NCBI GenBank assembly: GCA_022508805.1 | Contig: JAFLUM010000007.1 | Coordinates: forward strand, 1-64,000 | Direction of reading: 5' to 3' | DNA length: 64,000 nt | From: Oscillospiraceae bacterium | Lineage (GTDB): Bacteria; Bacillota; Clostridia; Oscillospirales; Acutalibacteraceae | In this document: in pieces, positions 42,831 through 52,525 of the stretch | Position numbering within the stretch: the first letter of the stretch is position 1 | Layout: every line of letters begins with the position of its first letter | Program-made: the position numbers and the translations under genes | The notes under the pieces: model-generated | What the model was told of the DNA's origin: nothing | Seen by the model: only the letters and a program-made list of their open reading frames with translations | Databases searched by the model: none

Positions 42831-44080
42831 ATTTCCACCTCCGTAATGCCGTACATACGGTACATTTCTTCAATGTCACGTTTAAACTGATTTTCAACAG
42901 TACGGTTAGAGAAATGGAGTTCAGTAATACGACAGATAAATGTCCTGATCCACGGAATCATTTCGCTTGTGTCATACACATCTGCCGTAAAACGGTAGGT
43001 ACGGTCGTCAATCTTCTCGACCTGACCGACACGTTTTTCACGCTCTAAGCGGCGAACGATATGCTCTTCGCTGTTATCTATTTTTACAGTGAAATCAATG
43101 TGTTCTATTCGTTCTTCGCCGTAGCGATTCTTCTTTGCGGTAACGCCCCACATTTTTGACTGCATTTTATCAAGCTCTGCTCTAAGCTCATCAAAACGCG
43201 GTGTCGGCTCCTCAATTTTTACATTTGACAAATAGTCAATACGAAAAGATTTAATTACGTTAAACTCGGGCTGATACGCCAACAGATACTGCCTGCCGTT
43301 TTGTACGCTTATAAATATGCGAAGCGGTATTATGCGGATTTTTCGGGGTTCATCGGCTCGGCGGCTTGTGTTAGACACAGTAACAGTACTCTTTTCTCGC
43401 ATTGCCTTAAAAAGCATTGCCAATACACCGCTATCCATAGCTGAGGTTATGTAGTGATGCTTAAAACTGAAATAATCTGTTTTATCCTCCTCTTTATCAA
43501 GCAAAAAAGAACCGATTACGCCGCAAGGGGCAACTTCGGAGTAAAAGTTCAGTATATCCGTGATGTCGGGTAATCCGATATCATCTGCTCTGCAATACAT
43601 CATTTTTCTGCCGATTTTTTCACCGACGATGACACCCTGCTCTATGTATTCTTTCAGTTTCTTTCTGACGGTAGATTCATCAAACATCATCGGGCTTTTA
43701 AAACCGGAGAGATATTCGTCGATTTCTTTTAATATTTCCGGAAGAGAAAGAACAATATCTGAGGAGTGAAGAATATCAAACAATATAAAATGTAGTGTAA
43801 TATCACCGTCCGTAAAGCTCTTGGCTTTGATAGCCTTGTAGAAAGGATTGTGCCCTGACACTCGGCTGTCAATGGAAATGAACACGTTTTTGCCCTCCGG
43901 TGTGCGCACAAAGCTCATATGATCCCCAAGCCAGCTCTCCATCCTTCGGCGCTCGTCATCGTAAGAACGGGCGCTTTTCTTATCGTATTCTTCACGGCTT
44001 TTAAATCCGTACACATAGAACTCGCGCATATAACTGCGGATCTTTTCAAAGTTTTTAATTAACTCGCTATACGATGACAT
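42827..44080 (-). CDS. WYL-domain transcriptional regulator (first of pair)
   Basis: A 417-residue protein. Residues ~130-185 form a winged-helix-like segment (FDESTVRKKLKEYIEQGVIV), and residues ~230-310 form the WYL domain, with KIRIIPLRIFISVQNGRQYLLAYQ. A C-terminal extension follows. I start at the ATG eight bases after GGAGG. It is the likely DNA-binding partner of the pair and the best candidate regulator for the RNA/slipin/rtcB unit downstream. Confidence 0.82.
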   Translation of the reverse strand: MSSYSELIKNFEKIRSYMREFYVYGFKSREEYDKKSARSYDDERRRMESWLGDHMSFVRTPEGKNVFISIDSRVSGHNPFYKAIKAKSFTDGDITLHFILFDILHSSDIVLSLPEILKEIDEYLSGFKSPMMFDESTVRKKLKEYIEQGVIVGEKIGRKMMYCRADDIGLPDITDILNFYSEVAPCGVIGSFLLDKEEDKTDYFSFKHHYITSAMDSGVLAMLFKAMREKSTVTVSNTSRRADEPRKIRIIPLRIFISVQNGRQYLLAYQPEFNVIKSFRIDYLSNVKIEEPTPRFDELRAELDKMQSKMWGVTAKKNRYGEERIEHIDFTVKIDNSEEHIVRRLEREKRVGQVEKIDDRTYRFTADVYDTSEMIPWIRTFICRITELHFSNRTVENQFKRDIEEMYRMYGITEVEI

Positions 44081-44386
44081 TGTGTTCACCTCCGTTCTTT
44101 GAAGCCTAAATTTAATTTAAATGATTTTTTAATTTCATCTGTGAAACACACAAAATCTTTGATTTTGGCTGTATTTCATCAGGTTATTTATGAAACGAGA
44201 TTATTATAACACATATCCTTAAAAAACAAGTATTTTAATGTTAAAAATAAAAAATTCCACTGATTTTATCGATTTCCGACTTATATTGAACTTTACAAAA
44301 ATAAGAAAAATGTTATAATTAGTCGTATATTGTATTTAAAATCAGTAAATTTCAAAATAGATGTGTATGAAAGAGGTTCCAAAACA
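44081..44386. other. Divergent control region between WYL regulators and sigma factor
   Basis: No gene is seen. The plus-strand promoter of the sigma gene lies at 44292-44319. On the minus strand a TATAAT near 44201-44206 could serve the WYL genes, but its -35 match is weak. Repeats of the form TTTCAT/ATGAAAC occur at 44140-44200. Confidence 0.5.
44292..44319 (+). promoter_or_regulatory. Promoter of the sigma-factor cassette
   Basis: TTTACA and a perfect TATAAT are separated by 16 bases, about 70 bases before the sigma start codon. This looks like a sigma-A promoter, not an autoregulated ECF one. Confidence 0.55.
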
Positions 44387-44905
44387 ATGACTGTTGATGA
44401 AACCAAAATATGTAACGAAATATGGGAAGAACACAAACCACGTTTGCAAAAATTATGTATGATAAAGTTAAGCGGTCATCCTGACGAAGTAGACGATGTT
44501 ATTTCTGAGGTCTTTTTAGCTTTATGTGAACAAATAGAAAAAAGAGGCGTTCCCGAAAAACCAAAAGCGTGGTTATACGGCACATTCAGCCATATTTTAA
44601 ATTCAAAGTACCGTGAAATATATAAAGCAAGAGCAAAACACGTCAGTTTATACGACAAAGAAATTACCCTGCCTTACACGACCGACCTAAATAAGGATAT
44701 ATTTGATAAAATATACAACGATGAACTGCGAGAATTTCTCAAAAGTGAATTAAATGAAAATGAATACCGTCTGATTCAATACATATATTATGACAAACTA
44801 AAAATGGCGGAGATCGCCGTTTTAGAAAACTCAACTGAGGCAGCAATTAAGCAAAGGCACTACAGATTATGTAACAAGCTGCGGTGGTTAGCCAATAAAA
44901 TTTAA
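44387..44905 (+). CDS. ECF-type RNA polymerase sigma factor
   Basis: A 172-residue sigma-70-family protein. Region 2 is around LSGHPDEVDDVISEVFLALC and PKAWLYGTFSHILNSKYRE; region 4 is around ENEYRLIQYIYYDKLKMAEI with the helix-turn-helix NSTEAAIKQRHYRLCNKL. I start at the ATG ten bases after AAGAGG. It is followed by a membrane protein and a secreted protein in one unit, a typical sigma/anti-sigma/target arrangement. Confidence 0.85.
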   Translation: MTVDETKICNEIWEEHKPRLQKLCMIKLSGHPDEVDDVISEVFLALCEQIEKRGVPEKPKAWLYGTFSHILNSKYREIYKARAKHVSLYDKEITLPYTTDLNKDIFDKIYNDELREFLKSELNENEYRLIQYIYYDKLKMAEIAVLENSTEAAIKQRHYRLCNKLRWLANKI

Positions 44906-44967
44906 AAATAAAAAAATTTTGTGTTACTTTTTCTCTAAAATTGCGACTAACATATTGAGAGGTAGTT

Positions 44968-45756
44968 ATGGATCAAAAAATCTTACTCGAAATATTGAAA
45001 ACAAAACCGTTTTCATTCACTCTCCGTGAAATTGAAGAAATCTTGGACGAGGAGTTAAGCAAAGCTCCCGATGAAATGGATACAGAGATTATTGATATCT
45101 GTGTTGACATACTTGACAGAGAATATTCCAAAGAAAACGCTGCATCCAAGCCTAAAAAGCAGAAAATTAAAAAGTTTAAAGCCCGCAGGGTTCTTTTAAT
45201 TGCCGCAATCTTGATTTTAGCACTGGTTTTATCTATTTCTGCCGGCGCAAAATTTCTCAATATAGATGCGTCTGAAAAAGTTGTTCGGTTTATGAATAAT
45301 CACTTTAATGTCAATTTTGGGGATAAAAATACAGATGCTGATAATTATTTCGATAACGGCTTGGAATTGATAAACTATTTGAATGACTATGGCTTTGAAA
45401 ATGTAGTTTTGCCTTCTGCGCTGATAAATGATGATTATTCTATGAAAATAAATACATTTAGCTTGGAGAATATTGAGAAAGCTTTCATAGAATTTAAAAG
45501 CTATTCAACAAATGTTCAGGGTGATTTTTCAATTACAAAGTACTCAAACAGTAATGATCTCTTTACAATTGGACAGGGCTCGATGTCCGATACATATGAT
45601 CAGGTGAAACAGATATTTGTTAACGGAATTGATGTGCTTATTTTTAATAGTAATAATAATTCTATGATTTATTATATTGATAGCAATATAGAATATTACA
45701 TAACTATAAACTGTGATTTTGATTTGGCAATTGAAATTGCAGAGACAATAAAATGA
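44968..45756 (+). CDS. Single-span membrane protein, putative anti-sigma factor
   Basis: A 262-residue protein with a ~70-residue acidic cytoplasmic region, a membrane span (VLLIAAILILALVLSISAGA, ~residues 75-94) and a ~165-residue outer domain rich in Asn, Asp and Ser. No zinc anti-sigma HxxxCxxC motif is present. Its position right after the sigma gene and its topology suggest an anti-sigma role, but sequence similarity does not prove it. The stop overlaps the next frame, and the next gene's preferred start lies 11 bases downstream. Confidence 0.65.
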   Translation: MDQKILLEILKTKPFSFTLREIEEILDEELSKAPDEMDTEIIDICVDILDREYSKENAASKPKKQKIKKFKARRVLLIAAILILALVLSISAGAKFLNIDASEKVVRFMNNHFNVNFGDKNTDADNYFDNGLELINYLNDYGFENVVLPSALINDDYSMKINTFSLENIEKAFIEFKSYSTNVQGDFSITKYSNSNDLFTIGQGSMSDTYDQVKQIFVNGIDVLIFNSNNNSMIYYIDSNIEYYITINCDFDLAIEIAETIK

Positions 45757-45767
45757 GGTATATAAAT

Positions 45768-46271
45768 ATGAAAAAATTTTTTATGTCAGCAATTGTATTC
45801 ACTCTGCTGGTAAGTCTACTGTTTCCAACAGTTGCTTTTGCCGCAGATGACAGTCAACCCGCTGAATGGCAGGATATAACTCTGTCAGAACAGGAAATTG
45901 ATGACATATTATCTTTAAATCCTAATAATGATATTTCAACTTATGCTTCAGATTTAATAGCTATGTACAATATTGCCATTTCTAAAAGCGGAAGCACTTT
46001 GATCATTGTAGGTAAGACATATGGAACTTACGAGGTCAAAAAAAGTGGATTCAAAGAGGTAGTTATTCAACAAAGAAAAAGCATCAATGATTCTTGGAGC
46101 ACATACTTAAAGTACACTGATTTATATATTGATGCCTCCGGCTATACTCTATCAAAGAGCATAACCGTTCCCAGCGGCTACCAGTACAGAGTAACCTGCG
46201 TTCACTATGCGAAAAAGAGCTTGTTGTCTACTCAAAAAATAAACAACACATCAAATACTGTAATGATTTAA
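45768..46271 (+). CDS. Secreted DUF6147-like protein
   Basis: A 167-residue secreted protein with a signal peptide ending VAFAAD, an acidic linker and a ~100-residue beta-rich domain (YNIAISKSGSTLIIVGKTYG; KSITVPSGYQYRVTCVHYAK). It resembles small secreted proteins of Clostridia annotated DUF6147. The start is the ATG nine bases after GAGG. As the last gene of the sigma cassette it may be the signal or target of that system. Confidence 0.65.
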   Translation: MKKFFMSAIVFTLLVSLLFPTVAFAADDSQPAEWQDITLSEQEIDDILSLNPNNDISTYASDLIAMYNIAISKSGSTLIIVGKTYGTYEVKKSGFKEVVIQQRKSINDSWSTYLKYTDLYIDASGYTLSKSITVPSGYQYRVTCVHYAKKSLLSTQKINNTSNTVMI

Positions 46272-46306
46272 TCATTACCTTTGCAGTCTGACCCTAATAT
46301 CTAAAT

Positions 46307-46354
46307 GGAACTATCTCATAAAAGCGCTTGACGATTGAGATAGTTCCGTTTTTC
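46307..46354 (+). terminator. Terminator of the sigma cassette
   Basis: GGAACTATCTCA pairs perfectly with TGAGATAGTTCC over 12 bp around a 17-base loop and is followed by GTTTTTCTTT. Confidence 0.85.
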
Positions 46355-46446
46355 TTTAAAGGTGTCTTTTATCCGTATTTATAATTCGAGAGTTAAAATC
46401 TATACACCAAAACCGCAAAGATACTTTTTGTGTCTGTTGTACATAC

Positions 46447-46484
46447 AAAAAGCTTTGAAACAGTATTGTACAGTTTCAAGGCTT
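46447..46484. repeat. Hairpin-family repeat copy B
   Basis: AAAAAGCTTTGAAACAGTAT...GTTTCAAGGCTT, nearly identical to copy C 290 bases away but without the terminal T-run. Confidence 0.7.
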
Positions 46485-46539
46485 CAGCGTGTAGAAAAAA
46501 TACATCGCGCTTGGCAAAATGCATAAAAGAGTAAATTTA

Positions 46540-46695
46540 TGGGGAACCTCCGGCGAGGGTTCCCCACCGAAAAACAGTCCTCTGAACTGTTTTTCGCCCC
46601 TCCTGCGCTTTTTTAAGGAAAAGGATTTCGCAGTCTGCGGACTGCGACAAGGGGCGCTGCCCCTTGACCCCGCCGCCTTTTAAAAAAGGCGGGCG
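46540..46695. repeat. Cluster of five nested palindromes, non-coding
   Basis: Five inverted repeats occur in a row: GGGGAACC/GGTTCCCC, AAAAACAGT/ACTGTTTTT, CGCAGTC/GACTGCG, AAGGGGC/GCCCCTT and CCGCCTTTT/AAAAGGCGG. The block is GC-rich in an AT-rich gap and has no open frame. It looks like one of the palindromic intergenic elements common in gut Clostridia. It is flanked by hairpin-family copies B and C. Confidence 0.7.
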
Positions 46696-46740
46696 AAAAT
46701 TAGTTATTTTGCTATTGTAAAATTGTTTTATCGACAGACT

Positions 46741-46780
46741 GAAAGCCTTGAAACAGTATTGTACGGTTTCAAGGCTTTTT
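46741..46780. repeat. Hairpin-family repeat copy C
   Basis: GAAAGCCTTGAAACAGTATTGTACGGTTTCAAGGCTTTTT, a ~14-bp stem with T-run. It could end transcription from either side. 46781-46938 shows no gene. Confidence 0.75.
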
Positions 46781-46938
46781 ATTTTATGCTTATCAAAAAG
46801 GAGAAATGATAAAGCAATATTCAGTCTCCTTTATTTTTTTGTTATATTATTTTAAATACACCCATTAATAGATGCTTAGTTTATCGAAAACAGGCAGGGC
46901 TCAGAGTGAGTCCTGCCTGTTTATCTTAGTTTGTGTAA

Positions 46939-49900
46939 TTACCTTAATCCATATCGGCGTCTGCGGCTGAACAGCCATGCTCCTCCTGCCAATACCAACA
47001 AGATGCCTGTCAGATAGAACGGTGTTCTGCCGACACCGCCCACATTGGGGAACTCTATCAGTGACATCGGATTTTCTACTGTTTCGGTAATTTTCGCCGG
47101 ATCATCGTCCACTGCAACACTTGCACGGTTGAAGATCTCGTAATCGGATTCGCCGATGACGGGTTCTCCTTCAATTCCGCCGTCTTTATAACTCCAAGCG
47201 TCAGAAGCGTTTTCATTGACCTTGACCACCAGAGTTACCATGCCGTTAGAAAACGGAGCGGCATTCTTAATTTTCCATGTAACAGTGTGTAAATCCTCGT
47301 CGTACGTGATCGTAATATCATTTTTATCAACGCTTCCGACCGCGGTCAGTTCGACGCCCTCACAGCTTGCGCTGACAAAATCCACACCCGGGTCAAGCCG
47401 ATCGGTCACGGTGACGGTAGCTTCCGCATTCTTGTAATTTACATAGGAGATCGTATATGTGATCTCGTCTTCAATTTCAACTTTCGGTCCGACAAGGTTG
47501 CCGCTTGTTGCATCCTCTTTCAGATTTCCGTTTCCTTCGCTTACCTCTGTGTCGCCCACGAGGATTTCGGTTTTATGGGGGGCTCCCGTTCCGGTTTCGA
47601 CGATTTCGGTGTAGATCATACGGTGGTCATTTACCTGCACACCGGCTTTGTTCAAAACCTCAAAATCATATTCCGGTGGCGTGCCTTCAGGTGTTTCGTA
47701 ATCATTCCAATACTTGTCGGCATTTTCGTTGATTTTGACCTTGAGCTGCACATAGCCGGAGTCCTGAGCTTCTGCGTTGATCGTCCATGTTACGGTATGA
47801 TCCTCGTAATTATATGTCCATCCGTTCTGCGGATATTCTACACGCTCGTAGGTCTCCCCGTCATCGCCCTTAACCAGCCTGAACACATCTGCCGAAATAA
47901 AGTCCACACCGTCATCGAGCCAGTCTACGACTGTGACAGTTGCCGGCACAAACACCCGATTTTCCATCTCATAGTTTTCCCAATAGATCTCATATGTGAG
48001 TGTGTCGCCGATTTTGGCGTAGCCGTCGTCGCTGTGCTCAAGCTCGGTTTTTTCTGTCTTAGGCACATAGTTGAAATAGTTGACCTCCTCCGCAAAGTAC
48101 GGCGTTGTGTTACCTGATACGGAGTAGGTATATTTGATATTATTGTACTCAAACTTATCAATATCCGTTTCAACTTTGTTTGGACTGTCCCAGCCTTCAT
48201 CCTTCGTGAGGTCTGCAAGATAAGTGTTTACTTCACTTTCGAGATTGCGATTTCTCTTATGCTCGACTCTACGGAACGTGACGCCGTCGGCAATCTGGTC
48301 ATCCGTCAGTGTTTCTGTCACGGTATAGTTCGAACCGGAGTTAATACCGTTGAACAGATAACCTTCACCGTCACGCAGAGAAAACGTTGCCTCGCCTTTA
48401 TCATTAAATGGAATGGACTCCGTCTGATATGCAATCGTACTGCTATAGTACATAGTGATGGCATGACCGATATTGTTGGGCTCTACTTCACCTATGGCGA
48501 AGGGCGCAAAATCTTCGCTTGTGATTCCGCTTTCGGCATAGCTCCATCCGGTATTTTCTGAGCCGTCTTCATTATATCTGGGTACGAGATAAGCCTGAGC
48601 ATATATTGTAGTTCCGCCGCCGAGCATATCTGCAAAGTCGTGATCTACATTCTGATAATCGAAATAAGTAAAGGTGTGCAAGTCGCTATTATCATCCGAT
48701 GATGTACCGTCACCGCCCACATAGATGAAATACTCTTTGCCATTTTCCTTATGGACGGAAACCTGACCGTCGGTACCCATTAAAAAGCCTTTATTATTGG
48801 TGGTCAGTTCAAGAGTCGCGATCAGAGTACGCCAGACACCGTAACCCTCTTCCCATACAGCTTTAATTGCACTGTAGCCCGTTCTGCCCGCCATACTGGG
48901 GATCTTAATGGTATATTCGAACTCCGCTTCATCGGCAGCGTTTCTTTCGTCCTTTATGTTCAACGTTGTTTTTGTGACCAAAAGCAGGGTATTATTGACA
49001 GCAAGTCTGCCGTTGTTGCCCAAGTACAGGTTCATAGTAACCGATCCTGTTGTGGCGGTCCTACTGATGGTGGGCATGTAATAGGTCTGAGCGGTACCTG
49101 TCAAGCTCTCTTTTTCAGAATCTCCTTCTACGGTCTTCTTGATACCTAAGCCGGCGGAAAGGTCGCCTACTCGAAGTCCGCCCTCTATCGCAGCAACATA
49201 ATATTTGCCTTCGCTGCTGACGGGACGCTTACGCACTTTTTCGACGCCTTCTACGTATCCCGCATCGTCTTCGGTTAGCATATACGACTGATAATCCTCT
49301 GTTGTGGGATTATACCAACACAGATACTCGTTTCTCGTACCGCTTACGCCGACACCGAACTCAGAGCCGAGACGCGGCAGCGCATACTGAACAAGACCGT
49401 TTCTGTCGTAATATTCGATCATTACATAATAGTAACCGTCACTGCGGAAACCGCTTCCGTCACTTGTATTGTAGTAACTGTCTTCGACCAATTTGAGCTG
49501 CTTTGTATATTCTTTACCGATCACTTTTCCGTCTTGATCGAGTATATCTTTATACAGCCAGTAGCTGTTATATTCAGCTCTATACTCCATTTTAGAGCCG
49601 TCATTGTCGTTCACATCATCTCTGTAAAACAGCAGACGGGATTTTTCAAATACATAATAGCGGTTCGCATTATTTGCCGTAAAGGACAAATAAGGATCGC
49701 CGAAGGTGAATTCGTCAGTGGCGACATAGTCCTGAAAACCTTTTTTATCGCTGTTGAACCAGTTTGAGTAGAAATAGACCTGACCTGTTTGTTTATCTCT
49801 GTTAACATCCAAATAAGTAGCATCAACCTTGGTCAAATCCACATTACGGTTCTCGGTCAGTATCTCATCGGCGACGCCGACCTCATAGATGACCCTTATC

Positions 49901-52401
49901 GGTGTAGACTGCTTTCTCTTGGTATAGTATTCAGGGGTAAGATTACCGTCACTGTCTACATCTCGATTCGTAAGACCGATGTTTGTAGAGTAGCCGAGGA
50001 ATTTGCCGTCGGGATCAAAAGTGATGGTGGCAACCTGAATCGGCAGAGCAGCCGACGGAATATCGACAACAAAGCTCTGATCACTTCCGGCTGCATCCGA
50101 TTGTGTGCTATCTTCTCTGCGGTAGTTACCGGTGGTTTCTACATAAATATTTATCTCGGACAGCCTAAACCTACCGTCGGTGCTGGTCGCTCCGTAGCTG
50201 GGGTTTATCTGCTCATTCGGCATACTGCCGGGAACAATAGTATAGTACTGACGGGAGTAGTAGTACTCTTCGGGCGGATTACCGCCGGTACCGAATACCT
50301 CTTTTTCGACCTCGACCTCTTTGGTTACCCCGTTTTCTTCGATGGTTTGTTTTTCTGTTACATAATATTTCAAATCACCGGGCTTAACACTATAAAGCGT
50401 TCCGAAAAGCAGGACATACCTGACGTTTTTGACCTCCATATACTTACCGATGGGGTCAACGTATGTCAAAGTATTGCCGTCAAGTCCCGCATCGTTCGGT
50501 CCGTCAACAGGCGTAAAGACTTCAGTCTTGAATTTGTCCATCAGTTCATTAAAGATCGGGTCCAGATCTTTAGGCTCCTCAGCCTGGAAAACCTCCGTCG
50601 GGTATTCGAGCGAGGTTATGTCGTTTGACGACGGGTGTTTCATTGTGTAGGTGCCTGCGGCTTGAAGAGTTACGGTTCCGTTTCTGTTCCCGCTTTTGAC
50701 CTGTGTTAAATATGTGTTCCACCAACCGTTAATAGTAGTGAAATAAGGATATTTACCCGGTTCTTGTATGAAACTGGAAGGGTTCAAAGCAGCAAGAGCC
50801 ACCTGACCGTCGTGAGCGGCATTGATTTGGGCAGTGGTAGGGCTGCTGTTGTTAGCCGCGTCCGGATCATCCATACAGAGACCGATGTTATAAATCAGAG
50901 TCTGATAGTCACTGAAACCGCCGGAGGGAACAGTGTCGTTATTAAAATAGTGTGCCTCAACGAGCTGTTTCTGGTAAGCTGCGGTTGCTGACACTAAAAG
51001 ACCGTTTGCAGCGTCATATCTGGTTATTTCTGATTTTGTTGTCTTGGTACCCGTGCCGTTCCACCAGTTATATCCGTAACCTAGCGAGCCGGTGCTGTTG
51101 GGATTGGGTGCGCCGTCTGTAAGCATAACGATGATGGGCTGACGTCGGATTTTTCTCGTAGTATATTTATCTTGATTTGTATCATAGTCACTGGGCTTTT
51201 TATCCGTCATATTGCCGGCTGAGTCTATATACAACTCAAGCTCAGTATCTGATTCCTGCAATATCTGCATGCCTTCCAGGATACCCCAGTATGTATCCGT
51301 ACCGGCGGATGTATGAATGTAGGGCAAATCCTTACCGTCGTTATCTTTTGTCCAATAAACATGATAATCCGCATTACCGGTAATGCTGTTTTTTCCTATG
51401 TAGCTTTTTCTACCTGCACTTTTCGTTTGGGAAACGGCGTTTATCTCAATGATTTTCCAGTCATCAACAGTTCCCTGACTGTCAATAAAGCGCTGTTTTA
51501 CTGTATTGGACTCCTGTTTATCGTTAATTATTTGCGGAAATCTATCGTCATTATGCTTTACATCGGCGAGCAGATAATCGGCATTATTATCTGTATCCCA
51601 TATAGGGTTGTTCGGTATTATAGTTCCGCTGCTTTCTTTACTTTGCTGAGCACCGGTTCTGACTTTTTTCAAATTGCTGGCTTGTGCAATGGTAAGATAG
51701 CGTTCTTCATCGTTATGAAGACCGGCGCTTTGATTGGGATTTCTGTCTACTGTCGTGGGGTCGTAGCGGTCCAACGGCAGAACAGTAGCAGCGCCGAGAT
51801 TAAAGGTCACCAATGCAACGCGGTTAAAGTCACCGTCCATCAGCTGCCCTATGGCATTGTTAAGGGAGTCAACGGCGTCTTCAAGTCTGGGATTATAGTT
51901 TGTATCATATACGGTTCTTCCGTCAGCTTTATAATGAGTTCTCTGATTATCAGCTTTTGCTTGGATAAACTGTTGTTCGCCCTGGCTGGACATAGAGGCA
52001 GAGGTATCCAAAATGAACACAACATCCAGCGCCTGAATGTTTTTCTTTTGCTGGCTGGAGCCGAGAGCTGAGAACATATGTAAGAAATCGCTTTCGCTGT
52101 ATATGGTAGGATAATCAATACCGTCCGTATCCATATCCAGCGTGATGCCGTCGGTGAACACGGATTTGTCCGCCCACACACGGCCTGCCCTTCGGGAATC
52201 GTCACGCAGATCTATAAGACTGCTGTAAGTGTCAGACGAATCGGTATCCGAGATATGACCTACTGCTCCGGCAGTTTGACCGGACGCACCTTCAGCCGCA
52301 GGATTCGCATTATTTGACGATATTATCGCCACGGCTCCGATAGTTATCATTGACACGCATATGAGCAGCGCAAGTATTATGCTTATAACCTTATTTTTCA
52401 T
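46939..52401 (-). CDS. Giant vWA-domain surface adhesin with FPNVGG sorting signal
   Basis: An 1820-residue secreted protein starting at the ATG six bases after AGAGGT. After the signal peptide, a von Willebrand A domain begins near residue 120, with the metal site DTSAS at ~132-136 and the later VMLTDGAPNPNS. A long beta-rich region follows, then at least two tandem DUF11-like/isopeptide domains (IGDTLTYEIYWENYE; IEDEITYTISYVNYK). The C-terminus is IEFPNVGGVGRTPFYLTGIL with SRRRRYGLR. This is the layout of a pilus-tip adhesin (RrgA/SpaC-like), but the gene is alone, 15 kb from the sortase. FPNVG departs from LPxTG. Confidence 0.85.
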   Translation of the reverse strand: MKNKVISIILALLICVSMITIGAVAIISSNNANPAAEGASGQTAGAVGHISDTDSSDTYSSLIDLRDDSRRAGRVWADKSVFTDGITLDMDTDGIDYPTIYSESDFLHMFSALGSSQQKKNIQALDVVFILDTSASMSSQGEQQFIQAKADNQRTHYKADGRTVYDTNYNPRLEDAVDSLNNAIGQLMDGDFNRVALVTFNLGAATVLPLDRYDPTTVDRNPNQSAGLHNDEERYLTIAQASNLKKVRTGAQQSKESSGTIIPNNPIWDTDNNADYLLADVKHNDDRFPQIINDKQESNTVKQRFIDSQGTVDDWKIIEINAVSQTKSAGRKSYIGKNSITGNADYHVYWTKDNDGKDLPYIHTSAGTDTYWGILEGMQILQESDTELELYIDSAGNMTDKKPSDYDTNQDKYTTRKIRRQPIIVMLTDGAPNPNSTGSLGYGYNWWNGTGTKTTKSEITRYDAANGLLVSATAAYQKQLVEAHYFNNDTVPSGGFSDYQTLIYNIGLCMDDPDAANNSSPTTAQINAAHDGQVALAALNPSSFIQEPGKYPYFTTINGWWNTYLTQVKSGNRNGTVTLQAAGTYTMKHPSSNDITSLEYPTEVFQAEEPKDLDPIFNELMDKFKTEVFTPVDGPNDAGLDGNTLTYVDPIGKYMEVKNVRYVLLFGTLYSVKPGDLKYYVTEKQTIEENGVTKEVEVEKEVFGTGGNPPEEYYYSRQYYTIVPGSMPNEQINPSYGATSTDGRFRLSEINIYVETTGNYRREDSTQSDAAGSDQSFVVDIPSAALPIQVATITFDPDGKFLGYSTNIGLTNRDVDSDGNLTPEYYTKRKQSTPIRVIYEVGVADEILTENRNVDLTKVDATYLDVNRDKQTGQVYFYSNWFNSDKKGFQDYVATDEFTFGDPYLSFTANNANRYYVFEKSRLLFYRDDVNDNDGSKMEYRAEYNSYWLYKDILDQDGKVIGKEYTKQLKLVEDSYYNTSDGSGFRSDGYYYVMIEYYDRNGLVQYALPRLGSEFGVGVSGTRNEYLCWYNPTTEDYQSYMLTEDDAGYVEGVEKVRKRPVSSEGKYYVAAIEGGLRVGDLSAGLGIKKTVEGDSEKESLTGTAQTYYMPTISRTATTGSVTMNLYLGNNGRLAVNNTLLLVTKTTLNIKDERNAADEAEFEYTIKIPSMAGRTGYSAIKAVWEEGYGVWRTLIATLELTTNNKGFLMGTDGQVSVHKENGKEYFIYVGGDGTSSDDNSDLHTFTYFDYQNVDHDFADMLGGGTTIYAQAYLVPRYNEDGSENTGWSYAESGITSEDFAPFAIGEVEPNNIGHAITMYYSSTIAYQTESIPFNDKGEATFSLRDGEGYLFNGINSGSNYTVTETLTDDQIADGVTFRRVEHKRNRNLESEVNTYLADLTKDEGWDSPNKVETDIDKFEYNNIKYTYSVSGNTTPYFAEEVNYFNYVPKTEKTELEHSDDGYAKIGDTLTYEIYWENYEMENRVFVPATVTVVDWLDDGVDFISADVFRLVKGDDGETYERVEYPQNGWTYNYEDHTVTWTINAEAQDSGYVQLKVKINENADKYWNDYETPEGTPPEYDFEVLNKAGVQVNDHRMIYTEIVETGTGAPHKTEILVGDTEVSEGNGNLKEDATSGNLVGPKVEIEDEITYTISYVNYKNAEATVTVTDRLDPGVDFVSASCEGVELTAVGSVDKNDITITYDEDLHTVTWKIKNAAPFSNGMVTLVVKVNENASDAWSYKDGGIEGEPVIGESDYEIFNRASVAVDDDPAKITETVENPMSLIEFPNVGGVGRTPFYLTGILLVLAGGAWLFSRRRRYGLR

Positions 52402-52448
52402 AGCACGACCTCTTTCTCGATACATATACAAACTGATTTTCGAAATAC

Positions 52449-52464
52449 AGACAGTTAACTGTCT
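52449..52464. promoter_or_regulatory. 16-bp perfect palindrome in the adhesin leader
   Basis: AGACAGTTAACTGTCT is a perfect palindrome 48-63 bases upstream of the start codon and about 55 bases downstream of the promoter -10. It fits a dimeric repressor site, or a short RNA hairpin that could influence the ribosome binding site. Confidence 0.5.
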
Positions 52465-52525
52465 TGTACCCGAACGGCTTTTATGTAAAACATTCTACTC
52501 CTATCCAATATAAATAGTCTATTGT

